From assembly GCA_021773365.1 (NCBI GenBank), contig JAJFKF010000012.1, positions 1 to 33,796 on the forward strand: DNA of 33,796 nucleotides, given 5' to 3'. Position 1 is the stretch's first letter, and the number at the start of each line of letters is the position of its first letter. Below the pieces are notes generated by a model. That model was not told the origin of the DNA. It was given only the letters and a program-made list of their open reading frames with translations, and did no database searches. Made by a program: the position numbers and the translations under genes. The stretch is from Gammaproteobacteria bacterium (GTDB lineage Bacteria > Pseudomonadota > Gammaproteobacteria > Steroidobacterales > Steroidobacteraceae). Below are positions 19,769 to 27,784 of this stretch, piece by piece.

Positions 19769-21709
19769 GTGTTTGAGCCCGCTCGAGCGTGCAGCCAGGC
19801 TGCAGTACTGATTTGCTGCGCCTGTGCGAACATCGCCCAGGCAGCGGAGGCGCCGCCGGAGGGTGGCGCCGTCGGCACGGTCATCGTCGAAAGTTCGGTG
19901 CTGATCGAGGCCACCGCGCATGTAGAACTGGACCGCGCTGATATCGCCCGCGTGTCGGCTGGCACGCTGGGCGACCTGTTGACACATCTGCCCAGCACCA
20001 AGGTACAGATGAATTCGCGCGGCGAGCAGGTGTTCGCATTGCGCGGTTCAGATCAGCGTCAGGTGGCGCTGACGCTCGATGGTGCGCCGCTGGTGTCGGC
20101 GTGGGACGGGCAGCTCGACCTTGGCGTGCTTCCGGTCAGCGCCATCGAGCGGGTGGCCATTACGCGCGGTGCAGCTTCGGTGCTGCAGGGGCCGAATGCG
20201 CTGGCCGGGGCGGTGAATGTACTGAGTCGCAGGGCGCTGGGACCGGGCGGCAGTGATCGTGCGCTCACTCTCAATGCCGGTCCCCACTGGCAAGCTGCGG
20301 AAGCCTTTGGCGGTTTGAATACGGATCGCCATGCCTTCTCCCTGGCGCTGGGCTGGCGCGACAACAACGGTTTCGAGCCGGGCGGTGAGGACCGTTTGCT
20401 TACCGGTTCGGATAGCGATGCGCGCAGTGCGCTGCTGGGCTGGACCTACCGCTATGGAGATGGCGCCACTACGGCGCTGACGCTGCTCACCGTTGACGGC
20501 AGCAAGGGCGTGACCCCCGAGCGGACCAATCCAGGTCCGCGCTACTGGCGTTACCCCGATTTTCACAAGACCATGCTGATCTGGTATGGCAAGCAGCCCC
20601 TGTCGCGCGGCGGCCTGGACTACAGCCTGTATCTTGACCGCGCCGGCAGCCGCATCGATCAGTACGGCGACGACACCTATGGTGCAATCATCAATGTGGA
20701 GGACGGCAGGGACCGGGCGGGCGGCGGCAGGGTGCAATGGACGGGGGAGATTGTCGCAGCACAGGATCTCACGCTCAGCCTGCACTGGACGCACAGCGAG
20801 CATTTATTCCGCGAGCGTGCGGCTTCCACGGCCTTCACGACTTTCAGTCAGGTGCTCGCCCAGCTGGCTGCCGAGTGGCGGGGCAGGGCGGGACGCTGGA
20901 GCTGGCTCGCCGGCGGCGCCTATGAACAGGCGCGCAATCCCGCTACCGGCCCTTTTCCCGACTCCGGAGCCAGGGAAGACTGGGCGGCTACGGCGGGGCT
21001 GAACTACATCATCTCATCGGCGCTGGGATTCGATGTAACGCTAGCGCGCAAAACCCGCTTCCCCTCGCTGCGGGAGACCTACAACGGCGCCCTTGGACGC
21101 TTCGTCCCCAACCCGGAGCTTGGGCCGGAAACCTCCCATTCTCTCGCCGCCGGCCTGGTTGGCAGCCGCAGCGACTGGGATTGGGAAGTACGTGGCTTTG
21201 TTGCCGATATTACCGATGGCATTGCCCGCACGGCGCTGAGCGGCGGGCAGTTCACGCGGGTGAATCAAAGCCGCGCACGCATCACAGGCGTCGAATTCGC
21301 CGTCGAGAACGAATTGGCCGACTGGTTGCAGAGCAGGGTGGAGGGTACGGTACTGCGCGCGCGCGGCCGCGCCGCGGACGGCGACTATGATGAAAGACTG
21401 GAGTACCGTCCCGGCATCAATCTGGGTGCACAGCTCCTCGCAGATCTGCCGGCGGACTGGCGTCTTGTTTTCGGCGCCCGCCATCTGGCCGATGAGCATG
21501 GCCTGCTCGCCGGCAACCCGGTGGCGCAGCGCCTGCCCGCCTATACCCTGTGGGATGTGGCGATGGAACGGGTGATATCGACCCGCTCGCTGGGCGATTT
21601 TTCACTGGTCCTGCGCCTGGACAACCTGGCCGACGAGTACTACGAGACCCAGTGGGGGTTGCCCGGTCCCGGTCGCCGGGCATCGATCGGACTGACCTGG
21701 GGTACATAG
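19769..21709 (+). CDS. TonB-dependent outer-membrane receptor
   Basis: This 646-residue outer-membrane transporter is energised by TonB. The signal peptide is about 1-25 (ending QAAEA). A plug domain (about 35-145) contains LGDLLTHLPS, a FALRGSD block and the closing ASVLQGPNALAGAVNVLSR. The rest is a beta barrel with alternating amphipathic strands and a late LDNLADEYYETQWG block. The last residue is Thr rather than the usual aromatic. GTG 19769 is chosen because CGGAGG lies 8-9 bases upstream and the signal peptide then begins directly; it starts 22 bases after the previous stop. The length is short for siderophore receptors and similar to BtuB-type or nutrient receptors. The position suggests it imports the substrate of the linked hydrolases. 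Confidence 0.92.
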   Translation: MFEPARACSQAAVLICCACANIAQAAEAPPEGGAVGTVIVESSVLIEATAHVELDRADIARVSAGTLGDLLTHLPSTKVQMNSRGEQVFALRGSDQRQVALTLDGAPLVSAWDGQLDLGVLPVSAIERVAITRGAASVLQGPNALAGAVNVLSRRALGPGGSDRALTLNAGPHWQAAEAFGGLNTDRHAFSLALGWRDNNGFEPGGEDRLLTGSDSDARSALLGWTYRYGDGATTALTLLTVDGSKGVTPERTNPGPRYWRYPDFHKTMLIWYGKQPLSRGGLDYSLYLDRAGSRIDQYGDDTYGAIINVEDGRDRAGGGRVQWTGEIVAAQDLTLSLHWTHSEHLFRERAASTAFTTFSQVLAQLAAEWRGRAGRWSWLAGGAYEQARNPATGPFPDSGAREDWAATAGLNYIISSALGFDVTLARKTRFPSLRETYNGALGRFVPNPELGPETSHSLAAGLVGSRSDWDWEVRGFVADITDGIARTALSGGQFTRVNQSRARITGVEFAVENELADWLQSRVEGTVLRARGRAADGDYDERLEYRPGINLGAQLLADLPADWRLVFGARHLADEHGLLAGNPVAQRLPAYTLWDVAMERVISTRSLGDFSLVLRLDNLADEYYETQWGLPGPGRRASIGLTWGT

Positions 21710-21729
21710 CTCCGCGGACGATACCGGCG

Positions 21730-21784
21730 CGGGCAAGGACTTCCGATAATCGCGCGGAAGGACTACAGTCATTTGCCTTGCCCG
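21730..21784 (+). other. nested inverted repeats between receptor and thioredoxin genes
   Basis: CGGGCAAGG (21730-21738) pairs perfectly with CCTTGCCCG (21776-21784). Inside it, CTTCCG (21740-21745) pairs with CGGAAG (21755-21760). The RNA could fold as a stacked double hairpin in the only sizeable gap (103 bases) of the operon. It ends about 28 bases before ATG 21813 and has no T-run. It may be a processing site, an attenuator, or simply a barrier to decay. Confidence 0.5.
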
Positions 21785-21812
21785 ACAGGGCCCCACAGCA
21801 GGTTTTAAATCC

Positions 21813-23159
21813 ATGAAGCTGAAAATTCATGCGACCGTGGCGTCGCTGTCGATCGGACTGATGAGCGCGATGGCGGCAGATGCCGCGCCGCCGACGGACG
21901 AGACAATTTCACAAGCCATTGAAAAATATGGTGAAAATAGCAAGAAACTGGACCGCTCGGACCGGGAGAACTACGGTCGTTTGATGACGGCCGAAGCGCG
22001 TGCGGCTCTGGCCGGCATTGCCCTGTCGGAGATGCCCCTGCAACAGCTGCAGCAGCTGCACAAGGCCCGTGTGCTCGGTTCCGCAGATATGGACGAGGAA
22101 GTGGGCGCGCGGCTGGAAGCATTCGCCGGCGATCCGGGTGCCAGTGGTGCGGTGGCGGCAATCATGCGGCTGTCCTATCTGCCGCGCGCCTCCGTACCGC
22201 GCGAGGACGCCACCGATGCTGATCGCGAACGCGCCGAACAGGCTCGGGAAGTCCATGCAGCGGCGCTGCGGCTGGTGGCGGATCATCCCGGCTTGCCCGC
22301 GGCGCTGGCCAGCGGTGAGGGCGGTGACATTTTCATGGCGCTGCGGTTCGTGGATCACCAGACTATGGCGGCCGCTGGCCCGCAGATGCTGAAGCTCGCC
22401 TCGCTGGCCACGGCGAATGTTCCGGGTGGTCAGGCCGCCCAGTTGAGCATGTTATTTGACGTGCTGAACGGGAATGAGGACATTGATGCTGCCGACCGCG
22501 AGCGCGTCCGCAGCGATATTGTCGCCGCGCTGCACGCTGCGCAGGGCAACGATGCGGAAGATGAGAACCAGAGTCGCGGCATTGCCCGCTCCCTGGCCTA
22601 TCTGGAAGGCGCCTACGCCCGTGGTGAACTCGTCGACCATGCCTCGCCACCGCTGGATTTCACCTGGAGCAACTACGCCGAGCCCATCGGCAGCATCGAG
22701 GATCTGAAAGGCAAGGTGGTGGTGCTCGACTTCTGGGCCACCTGGTGTGGTCCGTGCATCGGCTCCTTCCCGAACGTGCGCGAGCTGCAGGCCCGCTATG
22801 ACGGTTATCCGGTGGTCATCCTCGGCGTCACCAGTCTGCAGGGCTATCACATCGATCGTCCCGAAGGCGCCAGCGGTCCGGCCAAGCGCATCGATACCAA
22901 GGACGATCCGGCGAAGGAACACGAGCTGATGAATACCTTCGTCGAGCAGCTGGAGATGACCTGGCCGGTGGCCTTCACCAGCCAGCAGGTCTTCAACACC
23001 GACTACGGCGTGCGCGGCATTCCGCATGTGGCCATCCTCGACCCGGCAGGGGTGGTGCGCTATCGCGGCATGCACCCGGCCAGCGACAAGGCCGGAAAGC
23101 ACGAGAAGATCGACGGGTTGCTGCGTGAGTTCAACCTGCCGGTGCCCGAGGCCGGTTGA
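21813..23159 (+). CDS. exported TlpA-like thioredoxin-domain protein
   Basis: This 448-residue protein has a signal peptide (about 1-24, ending ADA), a mostly helical N-terminal region (about 25-270) I do not recognise, and a C-terminal thioredoxin domain of TlpA/ResA type. The redox motif is WCGPC with C312 and C315, followed by the cis-proline segment GIPHVAILD. Members reduce disulfides in the periplasm or outer membrane. ATG 21813 is preceded by an AGG about 9 bases away. It is the last gene of the run and ends just before a strong hairpin. A role in reducing disulfides or thiols of the imported peptide, or in keeping the periplasmic cysteine-rich LanC-like protein reduced, is speculative. 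Confidence 0.88.
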   Translation: MKLKIHATVASLSIGLMSAMAADAAPPTDETISQAIEKYGENSKKLDRSDRENYGRLMTAEARAALAGIALSEMPLQQLQQLHKARVLGSADMDEEVGARLEAFAGDPGASGAVAAIMRLSYLPRASVPREDATDADRERAEQAREVHAAALRLVADHPGLPAALASGEGGDIFMALRFVDHQTMAAAGPQMLKLASLATANVPGGQAAQLSMLFDVLNGNEDIDAADRERVRSDIVAALHAAQGNDAEDENQSRGIARSLAYLEGAYARGELVDHASPPLDFTWSNYAEPIGSIEDLKGKVVVLDFWATWCGPCIGSFPNVRELQARYDGYPVVILGVTSLQGYHIDRPEGASGPAKRIDTKDDPAKEHELMNTFVEQLEMTWPVAFTSQQVFNTDYGVRGIPHVAILDPAGVVRYRGMHPASDKAGKHEKIDGLLREFNLPVPEAG

Positions 23160-23188
23160 TTCGCGCAGGTTGGAAAAATCACCGTCCA

Positions 23189-23218
23189 AGTCCGTGCCGG
23201 AGCTATCCGGCACGGACT
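23189..23218. terminator. strong hairpin between convergent operons
   Basis: A perfect 12-bp stem (AGTCCGTGCCGG at 23189-23200 with CCGGCACGGACT at 23207-23218) closes a 6-base loop. It sits 29 bases after the thioredoxin gene stop and 55 bases beyond the end of the opposing small gene. On the minus strand a TTTTT follows at a distance of about 12 bases; no T-run follows on plus. A bidirectional terminator or 3'-end stabiliser is likely. Confidence 0.7.
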
Positions 23219-23272
23219 GTCAGTGAGGCAGCCAGCGGCCGGCTAAAGTCCTGCTCCGCGCGGGCTCGCAGA

Positions 23273-23512
23273 TCAACCCAGTACGAGTAGACACGCAACC
23301 AGCCCGAAGAAGACGGCCATACCGGCATTGATGGCCCATAGTGGATTGATCAAATGTTCACGCCCGTCCGGAGCAACGTCAGGCTCGGTGGCTGCAGGCG
23401 TCTGCGTGTCGCGGTGGTCGGAGCCTTCGGTGCCTGCTGCAGCTGCGATATGGACAGAGGGTCGGGATTCGGCCGGAAGGATGCTCTCACTCCGGTGGGC
23501 TGCTGCTTTCAT
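23273..23512 (-). CDS. small single-pass membrane protein, unknown
   Basis: This is a 79-residue protein starting MKAAAHRSES, with a hydrophilic Pro/Ala/Glu-rich N-terminal half and a C-terminal transmembrane helix (about 56-79, AINAGMAVFFGLVACLLVLG) that ends the protein. GGAG lies 8 bases upstream of ATG 23512, which argues that it is real. The frame remains open upstream, but that part has the composition of non-coding shadow sequence. I do not recognise a family. It lies downstream of, and in the same direction as, two LysR regulator genes, with a 230-base gap containing a regulatory dyad. It may be a target of the adjacent LysR protein. Confidence 0.6.
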   Translation of the reverse strand: MKAAAHRSESILPAESRPSVHIAAAAGTEGSDHRDTQTPAATEPDVAPDGREHLINPLWAINAGMAVFFGLVACLLVLG

Positions 23513-23642
23513 GGCGCTTCTCCATACGGCGCGTGCGCCGCCAGTTGCAAGGTGGTTATGGCTGCACCGCGTGGGGACTACCTGACAGTCGCGGCGCAAA
23601 GCCAGCCTATGGATGCGTCGGTCCCTGCACAAACGAATTATT

Positions 23643-23669
23643 CCGATGCGAGAGATCGGATTTTCCGAT
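23643..23669. promoter_or_regulatory. LysR-type dyad upstream of small membrane protein
   Basis: ATCGGA-TTT-TCCGAT (23655-23669) is a perfect dyad with the T-N11-A form typical of LysR-family binding sites. A partly overlapping inverted repeat, CCGAT (23643-23647) with ATCGG (23655-23659), extends it. It lies 143 bases before the small gene and 74 bases after the end of a LysR gene. The rest of 23513-23742 shows nothing else that I can support. Confidence 0.45.
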
Positions 23670-23742
23670 AGTTGCGCCATGTCCGCTGAGGAGCTGCAAT
23701 GCCGGCAGAGGCGACAGGACGCGGTGAATACCGCTGCGGAAT

Positions 23743-24606
23743 CTACGGGGCAGGGCAACAGGTCTGATGCGAGGCCACGCGGCGGATGGTTTCCAGTGCC
23801 ACGGCTAGCGGTTGCGATTCGTGGTTTGCGGGAAAGCACAGGTACGCCGGCAGTCGGAAGCTGGGTGCCGCTGCGATCCGGAACAACCGTCCCGTTGATT
23901 CATACGCATGCAGCATCCGTTCGGGGAAGTAGGCCGTGCCTCCGTGTGCCAGAACGTATTGCAGCGCCAGCCAGCCGATGTTCGAGGACAGTGACGCACC
24001 GGCATAGTCCGGAAAGGCAAGGCTGTGCTGGGCGAAGAAATCCGGCCCCCAATCGACGTATACATAGTCCGCCGTCGGCTGTGCAGACGCATCCGCATGA
24101 GTGGAAGCCAGTACCAGTCGTGCTTCAGGAAGTGGTTCGATCACCAGTCCGGGATGTGCCTGTGGGGTGAACACCACGCACATGCTGATCTTGCCGTCGA
24201 CCAGATCCTGCATCAGATCCGCATCGAACCCGACCACTGCGCGCACTGCGACGTCTGGTGCAAGCGCCCTGAACTCGGCCATCCACCTGGTCAGCAGATC
24301 TTCCCATAGTCCGAGACGTCCACCGACGGTCAGCGTCGCGCGAAATCCGCTGACGACACCGATCTCTTCGCGCGCCTGCTCCACCGTGCGCGTGAGCAGC
24401 GCGGCATGCGGCTGAAACTGACGCCCGGCCGGAGTGAGCACGACGCCCGATTTGCTGCGGGCGAACAGCGCTGCGCCCAGGGTTTCCTCCAGGCGTTGCA
24501 TGCGCGAACTCACCGTCGACTGGGTGACATGCAGTTTCCGGGCAGCGTCGATAAAGCTGCCGCCGGCGACAACAGCCAGAAATGTGCGGGCGAGTTCGGT
24601 GTCCAT
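23743..24606 (-). CDS. LysR-family transcriptional regulator
   Basis: This is a 287-residue DNA-binding regulator. The N-terminal winged helix-turn-helix is typical (FLAVVAGGSFIDAARKLHVTQSTVSSRMQRLEETLGAALFAR across two helices, about 8-50). The effector-binding domain (about 90-280) is of ordinary length. ATG 24606 is chosen because the family normally starts 5-8 residues before TFLAVV; an upstream in-frame ATG at 24639 would add 11 residues. It follows the NhaR-like gene by 76 bases on the same strand. No effector can be named. Likely targets are the small membrane-protein gene downstream or the convergent hydrolase operon. Confidence 0.92.
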   Translation of the reverse strand: MDTELARTFLAVVAGGSFIDAARKLHVTQSTVSSRMQRLEETLGAALFARSKSGVVLTPAGRQFQPHAALLTRTVEQAREEIGVVSGFRATLTVGGRLGLWEDLLTRWMAEFRALAPDVAVRAVVGFDADLMQDLVDGKISMCVVFTPQAHPGLVIEPLPEARLVLASTHADASAQPTADYVYVDWGPDFFAQHSLAFPDYAGASLSSNIGWLALQYVLAHGGTAYFPERMLHAYESTGRLFRIAAAPSFRLPAYLCFPANHESQPLAVALETIRRVASHQTCCPAP

Positions 24607-24682
24607 GATGAGGCCGATTCTGAACGCTGACAGGCGCAAGCGCTACGCCAACTGCAGAGTCGATTCCATCGCGCGCCAGCGG

Positions 24683-25591
24683 TTACGGTGCAAAAATTCG
24701 CTGTGCGTTCTCGGAAACAGCGAGTAGCGCCGGATGGCGGAGTCGGCGTTCGACCGATATGGCGTAGAACTGTGCCTGTACTCCGTCCGCCGTGCCAATC
24801 CGGACAAAGCCGTATTCGCGGCGGAACTGTTGCTCCAGTACAGCTGGCACCGGCGCAATGCCGCTGCCAGCCAGCGCAAACTCGCGCAGCAGCGCATAGT
24901 CTTCAAACTCCCCGACCACGACCGGGCGCACATCGTGCCGCTCAAACCACTGATCGAGCGCGCGACGGATCGCCGTATCGTCCGTGGGGAGCAGCACCGG
25001 GGCGCCGGTCAGGGACTTCGGGAATCCTCTGCGCAATGATCTGGCCAGCGATGCTTTGGCCATCCACAGCTCTGCGCAGGTTCCCAGGTGGTGATTGTAG
25101 GCCCGAACGTTGAGGCTCGGCGCGATGGGAGAGTCGGAGAGCACGACGTCCATCTCATGCACGGCGAGCTGTGCGACCAGCCGCTCCAGCGTGCCTTCGC
25201 GACAGATCAGACGCACCGGATGCTTCAGCTCTAGCGCCGGCCCGAGCAGACGATGAGCAATCTCCTTTGGCAGCACATCGTCAATTCCGGCTACGAGGCG
25301 CAACGGCCGGCGAGTTGGGCGCTGTTCGACGGCATCGATCAGATCGCGCCCCAGCCCGAATATTTCATCGGCATAGCCGTACACCACCCTGCCCATCTCC
25401 GTGGGCGTCAGCGAGCGCCCGGATCTGACGAGCAGTTTCTCGCCGAGGCGCGCCTCCAGAACCTTCAGTTGTGCGCTAACGGCTGGTGCAGACAGGTGTA
25501 GCTCCGCGCAGGCACCAGTCAGGCTGCCGGTTCGCACCACGGTCCAGAAGTACAGCAGATGCTGATAATTGAGCTTGCGCGAGCCTGACAC
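24683..25591 (-). CDS. NhaR-like LysR-family regulator
   Basis: This is a 302-residue LysR protein closely resembling the Na+-responsive activator NhaR of E. coli. The opening LNYQHLLYFWTVVRTGSLTGA matches NhaR's characteristic NYxHLYYFWxVxxEGS block, and GEFEDYALLREFA and the C-terminal HPALLAVSENAQRIFAP also match. GTG 25591 is preferred because a TTGGAA site lies 7 bases upstream and the length then fits the family; TTG 25603 is the alternative and lies inside a dyad. NhaR activates sodium/proton antiporter genes, and an NhaC-type antiporter lies 0.6 kb away beyond rnk, so a regulatory link is plausible. It is divergent from rnk. Confidence 0.88.
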   Translation of the reverse strand: MSGSRKLNYQHLLYFWTVVRTGSLTGACAELHLSAPAVSAQLKVLEARLGEKLLVRSGRSLTPTEMGRVVYGYADEIFGLGRDLIDAVEQRPTRRPLRLVAGIDDVLPKEIAHRLLGPALELKHPVRLICREGTLERLVAQLAVHEMDVVLSDSPIAPSLNVRAYNHHLGTCAELWMAKASLARSLRRGFPKSLTGAPVLLPTDDTAIRRALDQWFERHDVRPVVVGEFEDYALLREFALAGSGIAPVPAVLEQQFRREYGFVRIGTADGVQAQFYAISVERRLRHPALLAVSENAQRIFAP

Positions 25592-25597
25592 CGAATA

Positions 25598-25612
25598 TTC
25601 CAATTTATGGAA
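25598..25612. promoter_or_regulatory. LysR-type dyad at the NhaR-like gene start
   Basis: TTCCA-ATTTA-TGGAA is a perfect dyad of T-N11-A form. It lies 7-21 bases before the preferred GTG start of the NhaR-like gene and overlaps its ribosome-binding site and the alternative TTG. This position suits negative autoregulation, which is common for LysR proteins, and could also influence divergent rnk. Confidence 0.45.
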
Positions 25613-25634
25613 GTAAATAGAAGGGTAATTCTAA

Positions 25635-25687
25635 TGGATCTAATCAATGGTCTCCACTATAGATGGTGGCGAACCGCGATGGCCACC
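25635..25687 (+). promoter_or_regulatory. possible rnk promoter and leader hairpin
   Basis: TGGATC (25635-25640), a 17-base spacer and TATAGA (25658-25663) form a plausible sigma70-type promoter. The predicted leader contains GGTGGC (25665-25670) pairing with GCCACC (25682-25687) across an 11-base loop, ending shortly before the ribosome-binding site AAGGAG. The -10 match is fair and the -35 match is poor. Confidence 0.35.
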
Positions 25688-25714
25688 TGAACGGCCAGTA
25701 AGGAGAGCGACGTG

Positions 25715-26167
25715 ATGCCAAGAACCCTGTTGATAACCCTGTCGGACCTGAAATGGCTGCGCGCCATGCTGCGCTCGCGCTCGGACGCATCCCTGCTGGA
25801 CCAGGAGCACCTGCATGATCTGACCGAGGAACTGGAGCGTGCTGTCGTGATTGATGACGACAGCACGCCCCATGACCTGGTGACCATCAACTCAATTGTT
25901 GGCGTCGAGGATCTGCTGACGGGAAAGTGCCACGCCTACACGCTGGTGTTCCCGGCAGAGGCTGATATCGCCTCCGGCCGCATCTCGGTGTTGGCGCCCC
26001 TGGGAACAGCCCTGCTGGGCTATCGCGAGGGTGACGAGTTGCGCTGGAAGATGCCGGGAGGTACGAGACATCTGCGTGTGCGCAGTGTGATCCGACCGGA
26101 GCAATCCCCGCCGCCTGACGGTGCTCCACCACGCCCGTGGCTGCCTGATGGGCCGCTGGCGGCATGA
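25715..26167 (+). CDS. rnk: Rnk, nucleoside diphosphate kinase regulator
   Basis: This is a 150-residue member of the Rnk/GreA-related family that interacts with RNA polymerase. It has a short N-terminal helical hairpin (about 1-45) and a C-terminal FKBP-like Gre domain with HDLVTINSIVGVEDLLTG, TLVFPAEADIASGRISVLAPLGTALLGYREGD and a W-x-M-P-G-G strand. These match Rnk blocks closely. The C-terminal tail is Pro-rich and about 15 residues longer than in E. coli (136 residues). AGGAG lies 9 bases before ATG 25715; an adjacent GTG at 25712 is an equal alternative. It is convergent with the antiporter gene, with 54 bases between stops. Confidence 0.9.
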   Translation: MPRTLLITLSDLKWLRAMLRSRSDASLLDQEHLHDLTEELERAVVIDDDSTPHDLVTINSIVGVEDLLTGKCHAYTLVFPAEADIASGRISVLAPLGTALLGYREGDELRWKMPGGTRHLRVRSVIRPEQSPPPDGAPPRPWLPDGPLAA

Positions 26168-26221
26168 GGCAGGCAGTGCGCGGGCATGCGCTGCGGGGCG
26201 CGCGATTCCGGCAACTGAGGG

Positions 26222-27604
26222 CTAGTCGATAACGCCAAGCAGCAGATAGCCGGCCGTGGCAATGGTTGCAGCGATGAGCGCAAAGGGCAGCTGCGTGCGC
26301 ACATGATCGATGACCGGTGCGCCTGAAGCCACGCTGGTGACAATGGTGGTGTCGGAGATCGGCGAACAGTTGTCACCGAACACGCCGCCGGCAATGCAGG
26401 CGCCGAACAGCAGTTCCGGGCTGAGGCCGGTGGCCATGCCAATGGGCAGCGCGATCGGCACCATGATGGAGAAGGTGCCGTAGGAGGTGCCGGTGGCAAA
26501 GGACATCGCCGCCCCCAGCACGAACACCAGCGCCGGGATTACAAACAGCGGCATTGAATTCTGCAGCAGCTGGGCAACAAACGGCCCGGTTCCCATGTCC
26601 TTGGTCAGCTGACCCAGTGCCAGCGCCAGAACGATAAGGAAGCCTACGTCGAGGAATTCCGCCGTGCCGGTGATGATTTTTTCCTCAATCTCCCGCGATG
26701 AAAATACCCGGTCGATGCGCAGCAGAATCGCGGTAACAAAGATGGTGCCCGCCACTGCATAGAGGATGGAAGCGGAGCCATTACCGGCGGTGATATCACC
26801 ATCCCCGGTAGCCCACAGGCAGAAAAACACTCCACCGATCAGCGTCAGGATGGGGATGAGCATGTGGCGCAGGCGCGGTGGCACACCGGTCGCGACGGTG
26901 CTGGTGCTGGCTGCGGGAGCCGTTGCCTGGGCCCGGGCATCAAACTCGCGCATCGGCCCGACGGTGAAGCCGGTACCCATGGCGAAGACCACCAGCGCCA
27001 GGCTCACCCAGCAGTACAGTACATAGGGCATCGAGCGGATCAGGAACTGCAGCGGATCCTCCACGCCCTGCGCGCTTACCAGCGCCAGATAGAAAGCGCC
27101 CCAGCCATTGATGAGCACCAGCGCCACCACGTTGATGCTGATGGTATGAATGAAGTACGCCAGACGTGCCCGGGCCAGGCCCACGCGATCGTAGAGTGAG
27201 CCCATGGTCGTGCCGTTGATGAGCACGTTGCTCCAGGTTTCCAGGATAAGCGCAGCACCGAACACCCAGGTCAGTCCGTACACAGTGCCCTTGCCGTAGC
27301 TGCCGTGCCAGCGCTGCAGCGCCAGTGCAAAGGCCTCAAACCCCCGGCTGTCCTTCATCAGCTTGAGCAGCCCGCCAACCAGCACGCTGAACAGCACCAG
27401 CCTGAGATTGCCCGGATCGACCATGATGTCTATCAGAGAGTCAATCGTGCGAGCCGGGACCAGATGCAAGGTGCCGGTATTGAGCAGAAGGACCGCGCAC
27501 AGCACCCCTGCGAACAGTGAAGGCAGGACGCGCTTGGTCGTCAGGGCGATGCCGATGGCAAGCACCGGCGGGATGAGGCTGAGCCAACCCAGGTCGGTGG
27601 ACAT
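26222..27604 (-). CDS. NhaC-family Na+/H+ antiporter
   Basis: This is a 460-residue polytopic inner-membrane transporter with about 11-12 hydrophobic segments. The signature GGVFGDNCSPISDTTIV near 385-400 and the conserved ATGTSYGTFSIMVPIALPI are typical of NhaC/MleN-type antiporters. These exchange Na+ (sometimes with lactate or malate) for H+. The first segment starts near residue 8. ATG 27604 is preceded by a weak GAGAAAG. The gene is divergent from the beta-propeller gene across 180 bases and convergent with rnk. An NhaR-like regulator lies nearby. The ions and any organic substrate cannot be determined from sequence. Confidence 0.92.
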   Translation of the reverse strand: MSTDLGWLSLIPPVLAIGIALTTKRVLPSLFAGVLCAVLLLNTGTLHLVPARTIDSLIDIMVDPGNLRLVLFSVLVGGLLKLMKDSRGFEAFALALQRWHGSYGKGTVYGLTWVFGAALILETWSNVLINGTTMGSLYDRVGLARARLAYFIHTISINVVALVLINGWGAFYLALVSAQGVEDPLQFLIRSMPYVLYCWVSLALVVFAMGTGFTVGPMREFDARAQATAPAASTSTVATGVPPRLRHMLIPILTLIGGVFFCLWATGDGDITAGNGSASILYAVAGTIFVTAILLRIDRVFSSREIEEKIITGTAEFLDVGFLIVLALALGQLTKDMGTGPFVAQLLQNSMPLFVIPALVFVLGAAMSFATGTSYGTFSIMVPIALPIGMATGLSPELLFGACIAGGVFGDNCSPISDTTIVTSVASGAPVIDHVRTQLPFALIAATIATAGYLLLGVID

Positions 27605-27628
27605 TGCTGCTTTCTCGTGGCCAGGACG

Positions 27629-27699
27629 CCGAGCATGATATCGCGGTGCGTTGGTCTGCAGCGTCAGGTTTTGTGATCCTCAGGATCAGTCATGCTCGG
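27629..27699. promoter_or_regulatory. paired inverted repeats in divergent promoter region
   Basis: CCGAGCATGA (27629-27638) and TCATGCTCGG (27690-27699) form a perfect 10-bp inverted repeat 51 bases apart. Just inside the right arm lies a second dyad, TGATCCT-C-AGGATCA (27674-27688). Both lie between the divergent antiporter and beta-propeller genes. They could be operators for a dimeric regulator bound at spaced sites, or a transcribed hairpin. Confidence 0.45.
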
Positions 27700-27784
27700 T
27701 CTGCGCGCAATCGATTCCAGGCCGGGGAAACTTCCGCGTCAAACAGCAGTCGGAACGCGCGCTGAACAAAAAACGGGGATGCTC

